DNA of 64,000 nt from Collinsella sp. Its GTDB lineage: Bacteria; Actinomycetota; Coriobacteriia; Coriobacteriales; Coriobacteriaceae. The stretch is from assembly GCA_019424965.1 (NCBI GenBank), contig JAHYYL010000003.1, positions 1 to 64,000 of the forward strand, in the 5' to 3' direction. The stretch's first letter is position 1, and the number at the start of each line of letters is the position of its first letter. The translations under genes and the position numbers were made by a program. Positions 52,439-61,600 of the stretch are shown in pieces. Under the pieces are notes generated by a model. The model saw only the letters and a list, made by a program, of their open reading frames with translations. It ran no database searches and was not told where the DNA came from.

Positions 52439-53245
52439 ATGTCCGGACACTCTAAGTGGGCCACAACCAAGCATCGTAAGGGCGCGCAGGACGCCAAGCG
52501 TTCCGCCCTCTTCTCCAAGCTCAGCCGCAACATCACCGTTGCTGCCCGTCTCGGCGGTGACCCGCTGCCCGAGAACAACGCCAGCCTCGCCGCTGCCGTT
52601 GCCAAGGCCAAGGCTCAGTCCATGCCTAAGGACAAGATCAAGTCCGCTATCGACAAGGCTTTTGGTTCGGGTGCTGACGCCGCCGTCTACGAGAACATCG
52701 TGTACGAGGGCTACGGTCCCGCCGGTGTCGCCGTCTACGTCGACTGCCTGACCGACAACCGCAACCGTACCGCCGCTGATGTCCGTTCCGCCTTCTCCCA
52801 CGCTGGTGGCAACCTGGGCACCTCTGGCTCCGTCGCCTTCCAGTTTGAGCGCAAGGGCCAGATCGTCGTCGCCAAGGAGATCCTGGACGAGAACGCCAAG
52901 AAGGAGACCATGATCGCCAACGGTGCTGCCGGTGACGAGGATGAGTTCATGATGGCCATCGCCGAGGCCGGTGGCGAGGACTACGAGGACGCCGGCGAGG
53001 AGTGGATCGTCTGGACTACTGCCAACGAGGTCATGGCTGTTTCCAAGGCGCTCGAGGAGCAGGGCGTCCAGGTCAAGGGCTCCGAGACCACCATGGTCCC
53101 GACCACCCCGACCGAGGTCTCCGGCGCCGACGCCAAGAAGGTTCAGCGCCTCATCGACCGTCTTGAGGAGCTCGACGACGTCCAGGATGTTTACAGCACC
53201 ATGGACATGACCGACGAGGTCATCGCTGCTCTCGAGGAGGAGTAG
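52439..53245 (+). CDS. YebC/PmpR-family DNA-binding protein
   Basis: 268 residues of the widespread YebC family (transcription factor or ribosome-associated translation factor). MSGHSKWATTKHRKGAQDAKRSALFSKLSRNI, KAKAQSMPKDKIKSAIDKAFGS, YEGYGPAGVAVYVDCLTDN(K/R)NRT and GGNLGTSGSVAFQF(E) are the signatures. Somewhat longer than the usual 240-250 residues in the C-terminal acidic part (EELDDVQDVYSTMD). ATG with AGGAGACACGT upstream. Confidence 0.93.
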   Translation: MSGHSKWATTKHRKGAQDAKRSALFSKLSRNITVAARLGGDPLPENNASLAAAVAKAKAQSMPKDKIKSAIDKAFGSGADAAVYENIVYEGYGPAGVAVYVDCLTDNRNRTAADVRSAFSHAGGNLGTSGSVAFQFERKGQIVVAKEILDENAKKETMIANGAAGDEDEFMMAIAEAGGEDYEDAGEEWIVWTTANEVMAVSKALEEQGVQVKGSETTMVPTTPTEVSGADAKKVQRLIDRLEELDDVQDVYSTMDMTDEVIAALEEE

Positions 53246-53314
53246 CGCCCGCACGGGTTAAGCCGTGCATATCTGGGCATAATGAAGCGAGCATGCAAGC
53301 CTCGTGGAATAGAT

Positions 53315-53357
53315 GAGCCGGATCCGCGTGCGTAGAGCACCGGACCCGGCTCTTTTA
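53315..53357 (+). terminator. Terminator of the YebC gene
   Basis: GAGCCGGATCCG pairs with CGGACCCGGCTC (one mismatch) followed by TTTT; a TATAAT just after it (53356-53361) may be the -10 for amaP. Confidence 0.75.
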
Positions 53358-53411
53358 TAATGATGCGAACCGTTTTGCATTTTGAGAGCCGAGATTTGAA
53401 GGGAGCGCCAC

Positions 53412-53957
53412 GTGCGCGTACTCAAACGAGCCCTAGCGATCGTGTATCTTGCCGCCGCCATCGTGGCGCTGGGTACGCTTGTCTGCCAGTTTTGGGGGCC
53501 GTATACGTATCGCTTTATGCTGCTGATGCGCGACCCCATGCCGCGCATTGTCGTGACGGCATGCGGCGGAGTTGTGGCGATTGGCGTGCTGGTAAGCTTC
53601 TTCCGCCTGATGTTTGCTCGTCGCGAGCCATCCTGTGTGCATCCGGCGGGGGAGCGCAATATCGAGGTCACGCTCGCGGCGCTTTCTTCGTGTGCCAGGG
53701 CTGCTGCCGAGCGCGACGACCGCGTGATGGTCGAGCATGTCGAGGCCCGCGTCCAAGGCCCCGACGATTCGCACGTCCGATTTAAGGTCGAGGCTATCGC
53801 GCTTGACGATAAGGACGTGGCATCTCTGGCTACCGCGATGCAGCAGCGCATCGAGGAAGCTTGCGACACCATGCTCGGCACGCCGGGTACGACCACGCGC
53901 GTCCGTTTTTTGCCGTCCAAGACTACCGTCCAGACCGTGGAGGTTTCCGGTGAGTGA
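53412..53957 (+). CDS. amaP: AmaP-like alkaline-shock membrane anchor
   Basis: 181 residues. Two membrane segments near the N-terminus (about 8-28 and 45-65), then a soluble Asp23-like beta-alpha domain. It opens a three-gene operon with a DUF2273 protein and an Asp23/Gls24 protein; in Staphylococcus, AmaP tethers Asp23 to the membrane. The GTG start follows AAGGGAGCGCCAC. Its last codons overlap the next gene by 8 bases. Confidence 0.78.
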   Translation: MRVLKRALAIVYLAAAIVALGTLVCQFWGPYTYRFMLLMRDPMPRIVVTACGGVVAIGVLVSFFRLMFARREPSCVHPAGERNIEVTLAALSSCARAAAERDDRVMVEHVEARVQGPDDSHVRFKVEAIALDDKDVASLATAMQQRIEEACDTMLGTPGTTTRVRFLPSKTTVQTVEVSGE

Positions 53958-54327
53958 TACCAATCAAGATAAGACCGCTCGTACGCCGCGCCTGACGATT
54001 GACCAGAGCGCCACGCCGGCGAGCGAACCTGTTGATTCCAAAGCAGAGGCAACCGAGTTACAAGACGCGGCAGCCGCGGATTTTGACGAGGCTATGGGTC
54101 TCATTAAGGGCACGGGGGCGGCTATCTGGAGCTATGCCGTTCGCCATCCCAACACCACGCTCGGCGCCGTCGCTGGCTTTATCCTCGCCGTGTTGGTGCT
54201 CACGCTCGGCCTGTGGGACACGCTCGTCATTGCATTCTTCGTGCTAATCGGCGCCGTAATTGGCCAAATTCGCGACGGCGAGAACGGGATCGTCAACTTC
54301 TTCGGCCGTCTGTTTAGCGGCCGCTAA
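53950..54327 (+). CDS. DUF2273-family small membrane protein
   Basis: 125 residues starting at GTG inside the end of amaP, so coupled to it. A charged N-terminal 50 residues precedes two membrane segments (NTTLGAVAGFILAVLVLTLGLW and LVIAFFVLIGAVIG) and the DUF2273 ending IGQIRDGENGIVNFFGRLF. DUF2273 proteins occur next to Asp23 genes and probably help form its membrane-bound assembly. Confidence 0.85.
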   Translation: MSDTNQDKTARTPRLTIDQSATPASEPVDSKAEATELQDAAAADFDEAMGLIKGTGAAIWSYAVRHPNTTLGAVAGFILAVLVLTLGLWDTLVIAFFVLIGAVIGQIRDGENGIVNFFGRLFSGR

Positions 54328-54371
54328 TATGTATTCGACTGTCGCATCCGCGGCAGGCATAAGGAGGAACC

Positions 54372-54887
54372 ATGGCTTTTAATACGAAGGTCGATGTGGC
54401 CGATACCGAGCTCGAGGCAGACGAGACCGTCACCGCCGAGGCCGAGGACGTAACGCTCGAGGATGAGGCGCTCGTCGAGGCCGAGTCCGATGTGGATGAG
54501 GATGACGAGGAAGCGGACGAGTCCGAGGACTCGCTGACCTATTCCAACGGTGTGATCGAGAAGATCGTTGCCATGGCCACCCGCGAGGTTCCGCACGTTC
54601 TTGGCATGAAGGGTAACCTCATGCACTTTGTGCAGGAGCAGTTTGGTGCCGAGAATCTGACCAAGGGCGTGACGGTTGAGGTCACCGATGACAATCGCGT
54701 GGTCGTCAACATCTCCGTCATCATCGAGTACGGCGCCTATGCGCCCGCGATTTTCGACGACGTTAAGGCGCGCGTGACCGAGCGTCTGGCCGCGATGACT
54801 GGCCTTGAGGTGGCGGGCGTCAACCTGCGCATCGAGGACGTCATCACCCCCGAGGAGTACGAGCACCGCACCAGCCAGCACGAATAA
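54372..54887 (+). CDS. Asp23/Gls24-family envelope-stress protein with acidic leader
   Basis: 171 residues. The Asp23 domain lies at about 55-160 (YSNGVIEKIVAMATREVPHVLGMKG, VTVEVTDDNRVVVNISVIIEYG, VKARVTERLAAMTGLEVAGVNLRIEDV). Residues 5-55 are very acidic and lack hydrophobics (ETVTAEAEDVTLEDEALVEA...). Family members line the inside of the membrane and respond to cell-wall stress. Directly after it the dispersed repeat copy F and a terminator follow. Confidence 0.88.
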   Translation: MAFNTKVDVADTELEADETVTAEAEDVTLEDEALVEAESDVDEDDEEADESEDSLTYSNGVIEKIVAMATREVPHVLGMKGNLMHFVQEQFGAENLTKGVTVEVTDDNRVVVNISVIIEYGAYAPAIFDDVKARVTERLAAMTGLEVAGVNLRIEDVITPEEYEHRTSQHE

Positions 54888-54939
54888 CCTTCCAAAAAGA
54901 GACAGGTTTGTTTTGGCAGGTTTTATCTGCGAAAACGTT
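54887..54939 (+). repeat. Dispersed hairpin repeat, copy F
   Basis: Begins at the last base of the Asp23 stop codon: ACCTTCCAAAAAGAGACAGG then TTTGTTTTGGCAGGTTTTAT then CTGCGAAAACGTT. The most diverged of the six copies; the left arm has a mismatch to the right arm. Confidence 0.85.
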
Positions 54940-54981
54940 AAACGGCCGACCGCGCAAGCAAAAGCGTGGCCGGCCGTTTTT
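54940..54981 (+). terminator. Terminator of the amaP-DUF2273-asp23 operon
   Basis: AACGGCCGACC pairs with GGCCGGCCGTT (one mismatch) and is followed by TTTT. Confidence 0.85.
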
Positions 54982-55093
54982 GTACGCTCCCGATATAGTC
55001 ATACCGCTCGTCTAACTAAGGGTTGCAATCCCCACGTTCCGCGTTACCCTAATGAGCGCATTGTTTCCAAATTGTTAACGAGGAGTTGCCGTA

Positions 55094-56116
55094 ATGGCCG
55101 ACGAGCACGAAACAGAAAGCAAGGCATGGGCAATTGAGGCCGCTGCGGCAGAGGCGGCGTCGCGTGCTGCCGAGGAGGTGCATCGTCCTCCCGTAGTGCC
55201 GATGGAGCGCGTGGTCGATCGCGATGTTATCGAGCGGGGCGAGCGCGCTGGTCGCAAGCGCAGCCAGGAGCCGGGCTTTCCGCGCTTTTTTGCCGAGCTC
55301 AATTTGGGCCTGATCCTCACGGCCTTTGCCATCGTCGCGTTTAAAACCCCTAATCACTTTGCTTTTGGCGGCACCTCGGGCGTGTCGGTCATTCTGTCCA
55401 CGCTGTTCCCGACCCTGCCCGTCGGCGTCTTTATGTGGATTATCAACGCGGTTCTCGTCGTTTTGGGCTTTATCTTTTTGGAGCGCAAGGCAATCCTGTG
55501 GAGCGTCTTCGCCTCGTTTGCGCTGTCCGCCTATGTTTCGTTTTTTGAGCTCTTTATTCCGACTGATGTTTCGATGACGGGCGATATGTGGCTCGACCTG
55601 TGCTTTGCCGTGATACTGCCGGCGCTCGGCAGCGCCATCGTCTTTGATATTGGCGCCTCGACGGGCGGCACAGACATCCTCGCCATGATCCTCAAGCGCC
55701 GCACCACGCTCGAGATTGGCCGCGCGCTGCTGTTGGTTGATATCGGCATCGTGGCCATCGCGGCCTTTTTGTATGGTCCGCGTGTCGGCCTGTATTGCGT
55801 GCTCGGCCTGTTTGCCAAGACGCTCGTGGTCGACAAGGCCATCGAGAGCATTCACCTTCGTAAGGTCTGCACGGTCATTTGTTCCGAGCCCCTTAAGGTC
55901 GAGGAGTTTATCGTCAAGCATCTCAACCGTACGGCGACCATCAGTCGCGGCTACGGTGCCTTCTCGGGCAAGTGCGTGACGGTGATCATGAGCGTGCTGA
56001 GCCGTCGCGAGGCCGTGCAGCTGCGCCGCTATGCGCGCGAAGTCGATCCGGGTGCCTTTATCACGATTGTCGACAGTTCCGAGATCGTCGGCAAGGGTTT
56101 CCGCGGTACGAACTAG
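55094..56116 (+). CDS. YitT-family membrane protein (DUF2179)
   Basis: 340 residues. A charged N-terminal ~70 residues precedes five to six helices of the YitT_membrane domain (FGGTSGVSVILSTLFPTLPVG..., LALGSAIVFDIGASTGGTDILAMILKRRTT), followed by the DUF2179 soluble domain (VCTVICSEPLKVEEFIVKHLNRTATISRGYGAFSGK... AFITIVDSSEIVGKGF). The family is widespread with unknown function. ATG with AGGAGTTGCCGTA upstream. Confidence 0.9.
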   Translation: MADEHETESKAWAIEAAAAEAASRAAEEVHRPPVVPMERVVDRDVIERGERAGRKRSQEPGFPRFFAELNLGLILTAFAIVAFKTPNHFAFGGTSGVSVILSTLFPTLPVGVFMWIINAVLVVLGFIFLERKAILWSVFASFALSAYVSFFELFIPTDVSMTGDMWLDLCFAVILPALGSAIVFDIGASTGGTDILAMILKRRTTLEIGRALLLVDIGIVAIAAFLYGPRVGLYCVLGLFAKTLVVDKAIESIHLRKVCTVICSEPLKVEEFIVKHLNRTATISRGYGAFSGKCVTVIMSVLSRREAVQLRRYAREVDPGAFITIVDSSEIVGKGFRGTN

Positions 56117-56266
56117 CGCGAACGCATTCAACGAACCGCCTGCTGGCGCCGTGTACCTTGCAAATCGGTCATCTTTGAGTATTTGAACTCACATTGGGTG
56201 ATAATGATGCCAAAGACATCGTTTGCGATCCAGGTGACTCGCTCAAGATACGAAGGGATGATTTCG

Positions 56267-57589
<1,323 letters not shown>

Positions 57590-57647
57590 CCCTGCCACCT
57601 GCCATTTGGGGACGGGGTAGAAACGGTAGAAATAGCGCTTGACAAAT

Positions 57648-57686
57648 AAGCGGGGGCGGACGTGCCGAAGCGTCCGCCCCCGCTTT
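57648..57686. terminator. Bidirectional terminator between convergent genes
   Basis: AAGCGGGGGCGGACG and CGTCCGCCCCCGCTT pair perfectly around an 8-base loop, with TTTG on one side, between the zinc-ribbon gene and the M20 gene. Confidence 0.88.
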
Positions 57687-57729
57687 GATATCGCGATGCG
57701 GCTATGACTGCGAGATGGTCGTGGATCGA

Positions 57730-59193
57730 CTACTCGTCGTGCTTCTCCTCGCGGCGGGCGGCGGCGCGAGCGTCGTGGATGCCCTTGATTGCGGCGTGTC
57801 GGGCGGTGCGGGCATCGTGCATGGCGTCGCGGGCCTCGGCGGCCGTGGCCTTGGCAGAGCGCAGTTTGGCTGCCAGGTCGGGATTGGTCTCGGCGACCGC
57901 GGCAATCGTGGGGCCGTCGAGCTCTTCTTGTGTGGGCTCGGCCAAAAAGTCGATGGCATATTGGGCGGCCACCATGGAGCCCTTGGCCAGTACCGACTCG
58001 TCAATCTTGTAGAAGCAAGAATGTTGGGCGTACGTGGCGCCAATCTGGGGGTTGCGCGTGCCAACAAAGGCGAGCACGCCCGGTACGCGGCGCAGGTACT
58101 CCGAAAAATCCTCACCCGAGAGTGTGCCGCGATAATGGCCTTGGCCGGTGGGGCCCAGGCATTTGATTACTGCCTGGCGGCAGCGCTCGCTCGAGGCGGC
58201 ATCGTTTTCGACCTTGTAATTGGCGATGGTGTAGTCGGTGAGCTCTGCCTCGGCGCCCAAGGCGGCCGCGGTATGCTCCACGATGCGGCGCATGAGCTCC
58301 GGCATTTCCTCGTGGGTCGAATCTCCGTAGGTGCGCACCGTGCCGGCGAGGTAGGCCGTGCCGGCGATAACGTTGCGCGCGGTGCCGCCGTGCAGCTCGC
58401 CGACGGTAATGACGGCCGGCTCGTAGGGACTGATCTCGCGCGAAACGATGGTCTGCAGAGCGTTGACGATCTCGGCGGCAACCATAACGGCGTCGTGACC
58501 GCGCTGGGGCATGGCGCCGTGGCACGAGGTGCCGCGGACGTCGATGCGGAACCAGTCGGTATTGGCCATGCGCGGTCCGGGCTCACAGCTCACGGTGCCG
58601 GCGTCGACCTCACTCCAGATGTGCGCGGCGTAGGCGCCATCGACGCCGTCGAGCACGCCCGTGCCGATCATGAGCTTGGCGCCCTGGCCGTTTTCCTCGC
58701 TGGGCTGGAAGACGATGCGGACTTCGCCGTGGATGTCGTCGGTCATATGGCGCAGGATTTGCAGCGTGCCGAGCATCATGGCGATGTGGCAGTCGTGGCC
58801 GCAGGCGTGCATGCAGCCCTCGTTGACGCTGGCAAACTCCTCGCCGGTCTGCTCGGTGACGGGCAGGGCGTCGATATCCGCGCGCAGCAGGATGCGGCGG
58901 CGCGGCGTGCCGTCCTCGTGGTAGGCATCCGACGCGGTACCGCGAAGCGTTGCCACCAAGCCGGTCTTGAGCGGACGCTCGTAGGGGATATTCATGGCGT
59001 CGAGCTGGTTGGCGATGTCGGAGGTCGTGCGCTCCTCGGCAAGGCTCAGCTCCGGATGCTTATGGAAGTGCCGGCGCTGCTTGATGATATAGGGCTCAAA
59101 CTCGGCGGCGATATCTCGGATGGCCGCGGTGACGTCGTCTGCCGCGCGAGCCTCGGTCGCCGCCATAATCTGCTGTGCCTTGGTCTTCGTCAT
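57730..59193 (-). CDS. M20-family amidohydrolase
   Basis: 487 residues of the amidohydrolase branch of peptidase M20 (IAA-amino acid/hippurate/aminobenzoyl-glutamate type). HKHPELSLAEERTT, LLRADIDALPVTEQTGEEF, CMHACGHDCHIAMMLG (metal ligand), VFQPSEENGQGAK and GVLDGVDG are typical. About 80 residues of helical, charged tail follow the usual end (SAKATAAEARDAMHDARTARHA), longer than normal. The ATG 59193 has AAGGAGC upstream. Substrate unproven. Confidence 0.88.
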   Translation of the reverse strand: MTKTKAQQIMAATEARAADDVTAAIRDIAAEFEPYIIKQRRHFHKHPELSLAEERTTSDIANQLDAMNIPYERPLKTGLVATLRGTASDAYHEDGTPRRRILLRADIDALPVTEQTGEEFASVNEGCMHACGHDCHIAMMLGTLQILRHMTDDIHGEVRIVFQPSEENGQGAKLMIGTGVLDGVDGAYAAHIWSEVDAGTVSCEPGPRMANTDWFRIDVRGTSCHGAMPQRGHDAVMVAAEIVNALQTIVSREISPYEPAVITVGELHGGTARNVIAGTAYLAGTVRTYGDSTHEEMPELMRRIVEHTAAALGAEAELTDYTIANYKVENDAASSERCRQAVIKCLGPTGQGHYRGTLSGEDFSEYLRRVPGVLAFVGTRNPQIGATYAQHSCFYKIDESVLAKGSMVAAQYAIDFLAEPTQEELDGPTIAAVAETNPDLAAKLRSAKATAAEARDAMHDARTARHAAIKGIHDARAAARREEKHDE

Positions 59194-59349
59194 GATCGAT
59201 TTGCTCCTTGCTGGGTTGATCGCAAAATCGTACAGGCTCTCTCCAGTATGCCACCTGCCGCTAGGGCTGGCAAAGCTGCCGTTTGCCGCTTGGCATTTTG
59301 TAACCGAGACGGGGGAGTACACTCGGGGGTGTTGAATTTCCTGCCAGAG

Positions 59350-60999
59350 ATGGGGATGCCCATGCAACATATCGATCGGATTATCCGCTCCAAGAACGTC
59401 TTTACCGCGCAAGACGGCATCGATACTGCTCGTGAGCTGGCGATTGCCATCGCAGGTGACCGTATCGTCGCAGTCGGCAAGCCCGATGACGTGATCGCCG
59501 CCGCTCCCGCCGCCACGCCGGTTCTCGACTACGGCGAGCAGTTTGTCTGCCCCGGTTTCCATGACGCTCATCTGCACTTCTTCCATACCTCGGTCGGTTC
59601 CTCGCCGTACATGCTCATGGATATGGGCACGTCCGAGGCGGCGCTGGTACAGCACGCGCTCGAGTTTTCCCAGGACCTGCCCGACGACGCTTGGGTTGTG
59701 ACGCAGGGCTGGCGCGACTACCGTTGGGACCCGCCCGAGCATCCTACCAAGGCGTCGCTCGATGCGGCATTCCCCGATCGTCCCTGCGTTATGTATTCGG
59801 GCGACGGCCACACGCTGTGGCTCAACAGCCGCGCACTCGAGGCGCTCGGCGTCACGCGCGACAGCGAGCCGCCGGCGGGCGGCAGCTACGACAAGGACGC
59901 AAACGGCGAGCTCACGGGCATTGCTCACGAAGCGGCTGCCATGCAGCTGTTGCCGCGCTGTCTTGAGTGGCTGGGCGAAGATCGCATCGCAAGCGCTTAC
60001 GCCGATCAAATGAGGCGCATGGCCGAGCAGGGCATCACCTCGATCTGCGATATGTCGCTCATGCCCATGCTGGGCTGTGATTTTATCCGCGACGATGTCT
60101 ACGACAAGCTGCAGACGACCGGCAAGCTGGGCATTCGTGCCCATCTGTTCCCCACGCTGCTGGATGACCAGTCGCGTCTAGAAGAGCTCCAGGTACGTTA
60201 CGCGAACAACGCGCTGCTTTCGGCGCCAGGTTTTAAGCAGTTCTTCGATGGCGTGTCGAGCGAACACACGGCATATCTCACCGAGCCCTATACCAATCCG
60301 CGCTTCCCGGGCGACCGGGGCCGTCTGACGGTCCCGGCTGAGCGCATGCGCAAACTGGTTCTGGCGGCCGCGGAGCGCGGTCATACCGTACGCATCCACG
60401 TTATTGGTGACGGTGCGATTCATGCCGCGCTGGATATCTTCGAGGAAGTGGCCGACCTGTACGGCCTGCCCCAGCACGGCCATAACACGCTCGAGCACCT
60501 AGAGAACCTTCTGCCCGAGGACATCGACCGCCTGCGCAAGCTCAACGTGGTCGCCTCGAGCCAGCCCTGCCATATTACGCTCGATCCGGGTGGACCGGAG
60601 CGCGATCTGGGCCTGGAGCGCAGCCGCATCATGTGGCCGTTCGCAACCTATAAGCAGCGCGGCATTCGCCAAGCCTTCGGTACCGACAGCCCTATCACGC
60701 CCGTTACCAGCATGAACGTGCTCTACACGGCTATCACCCGCCAAGACCCCCGCAGCCACTGGCCCGAGGGCGGCTGGCTCCCCAGCGAGCGCATCGACGC
60801 GGCTACAGCTCTGCGCAACTACACCCTGGGCAGCGCCTACGCGGCAGGCGACGAGCGAAACCTCGGCAGCCTGGAACCCGGCAAATACGCCGACCTGGTA
60901 GTCCTGGACCAAAACCCGCTCACCATCGACCCCCAAGAGCTCCAGGCTACCAAGGTTCAGGCAACCTATCTGGCAGGCAACTTAATCTACGAGCGCTAA
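59350..60999 (+). CDS. YtcJ-like amidohydrolase
   Basis: 549 residues. A metal-dependent amidohydrolase with the N-terminal small beta part (HIDRIIRSKNVFTAQDGI), FHDAHLHFFHT (first metal histidines), IRIHVIGDGAIHAALD, NTLEHLENL and FGTDSPITP (last Asp). Members of this YtcJ/AtzF-related family act on N-acyl or cyclic amides; substrate is unknown. The exact start is uncertain among three ATGs at 59350, 59356 and 59362. The longer upstream frame (from 57685) is a shadow of the M20 gene. Divergent from that gene, sharing a ~155-base region. Confidence 0.88.
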   Translation: MGMPMQHIDRIIRSKNVFTAQDGIDTARELAIAIAGDRIVAVGKPDDVIAAAPAATPVLDYGEQFVCPGFHDAHLHFFHTSVGSSPYMLMDMGTSEAALVQHALEFSQDLPDDAWVVTQGWRDYRWDPPEHPTKASLDAAFPDRPCVMYSGDGHTLWLNSRALEALGVTRDSEPPAGGSYDKDANGELTGIAHEAAAMQLLPRCLEWLGEDRIASAYADQMRRMAEQGITSICDMSLMPMLGCDFIRDDVYDKLQTTGKLGIRAHLFPTLLDDQSRLEELQVRYANNALLSAPGFKQFFDGVSSEHTAYLTEPYTNPRFPGDRGRLTVPAERMRKLVLAAAERGHTVRIHVIGDGAIHAALDIFEEVADLYGLPQHGHNTLEHLENLLPEDIDRLRKLNVVASSQPCHITLDPGGPERDLGLERSRIMWPFATYKQRGIRQAFGTDSPITPVTSMNVLYTAITRQDPRSHWPEGGWLPSERIDAATALRNYTLGSAYAAGDERNLGSLEPGKYADLVVLDQNPLTIDPQELQATKVQATYLAGNLIYER

Positions 61000-61017
61000 T
61001 ATTCATGCCGTACCGTT

Positions 61018-61069
61018 AAACGCGGCTCGGGCAGCCTATTTTGGGATGGCGCTCGAGCCGCGTTTGTTT
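61018..61069 (+). terminator. Terminator of the YtcJ-like gene
   Basis: AAACGCGGCTCG pairs with CGAGCCGCGTTT around a 24-base loop, followed by GTTTG. Confidence 0.8.
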
Positions 61070-61600
61070 GCCTATGGGGTCCGTTAGGAGCGCCCCCGCT
61101 CTGCTTGATTTGGGCGCGGGGCGGAGGCGCCGCTGCCCCGCGCTCAATTTGGACGTCAGTAATGCTGTCTCTTGGTGTTTTGAATACTTCCCATTGCAGA
61201 TTGCATAAAAAGTTGAGATGTTCTTTCCGGTCCTGATGTACCCCCGCCTGGGCCGTGCAAAAAATGGAGTATTCAGCACCGTGAGCTCTGCCGGTGCCGC
61301 TGCAGTCGGGTGGCATTGCGGAGATCGACGTCATTTTGGGGTCCGGTGCGGCGCGAGGCACGCCTTTTTGTCCTGATGGGGTTTGCCCGCCGACCCAAAT
61401 CGCCGGTCAAAGGCGTTCTTGGGACCAATATGGTGTGTCCGGCGCGTATGCAGACGTCCTGGCCTGCTGAAAACTCCCAAAAATGCACGCTGCTTCCCAG
61501 GGGACCCGTGCGAGCGGCGAAAACCATGCCCAAGTCGCTGTCCGCATCGCCATTTTGCTGCACTGACTTTTCTGAATACCGGGCCCGAGATTGGTCAACC
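61070..61600. other. 531-base stretch with repeats, no gene
   Basis: Holds a GC hairpin at 61114-61143 (GCGCGGGGC/GCCCCGCGC), then the element bounded by inverted 25-bp motifs (61254-61489), plus a weaker half-site GAATACTTCCC at 61187. Short frames here lack ribosome sites or family resemblance. Confidence 0.55.
61254..61489. repeat. Element bounded by inverted 25-bp motifs (copy 2)
   Basis: CGTGCA-A-rich then GGAGTATTCAGCA at 61254-61278 recurs inverted as TGCTGAAAACTCCC...TGCACG at 61465-61489. The right motif and the ~18 bases before it (GTATGCAG..CCT) match copy 1 at 11.2 kb; the interior otherwise differs. See the copy at 11162. Confidence 0.75.

Noticed and set aside
57685..59349. Upstream half of the 1104-codon frame ahead of the YtcJ-like gene
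   Set aside because: Antisense to the M20 gene; homology to amidohydrolase starts only at about 59350.
59194..60144. N-terminal extension of the M20 frame to 60144
   Set aside because: Antisense to the YtcJ-like gene and not homologous; M20 homology begins at 59193 with a ribosome site.
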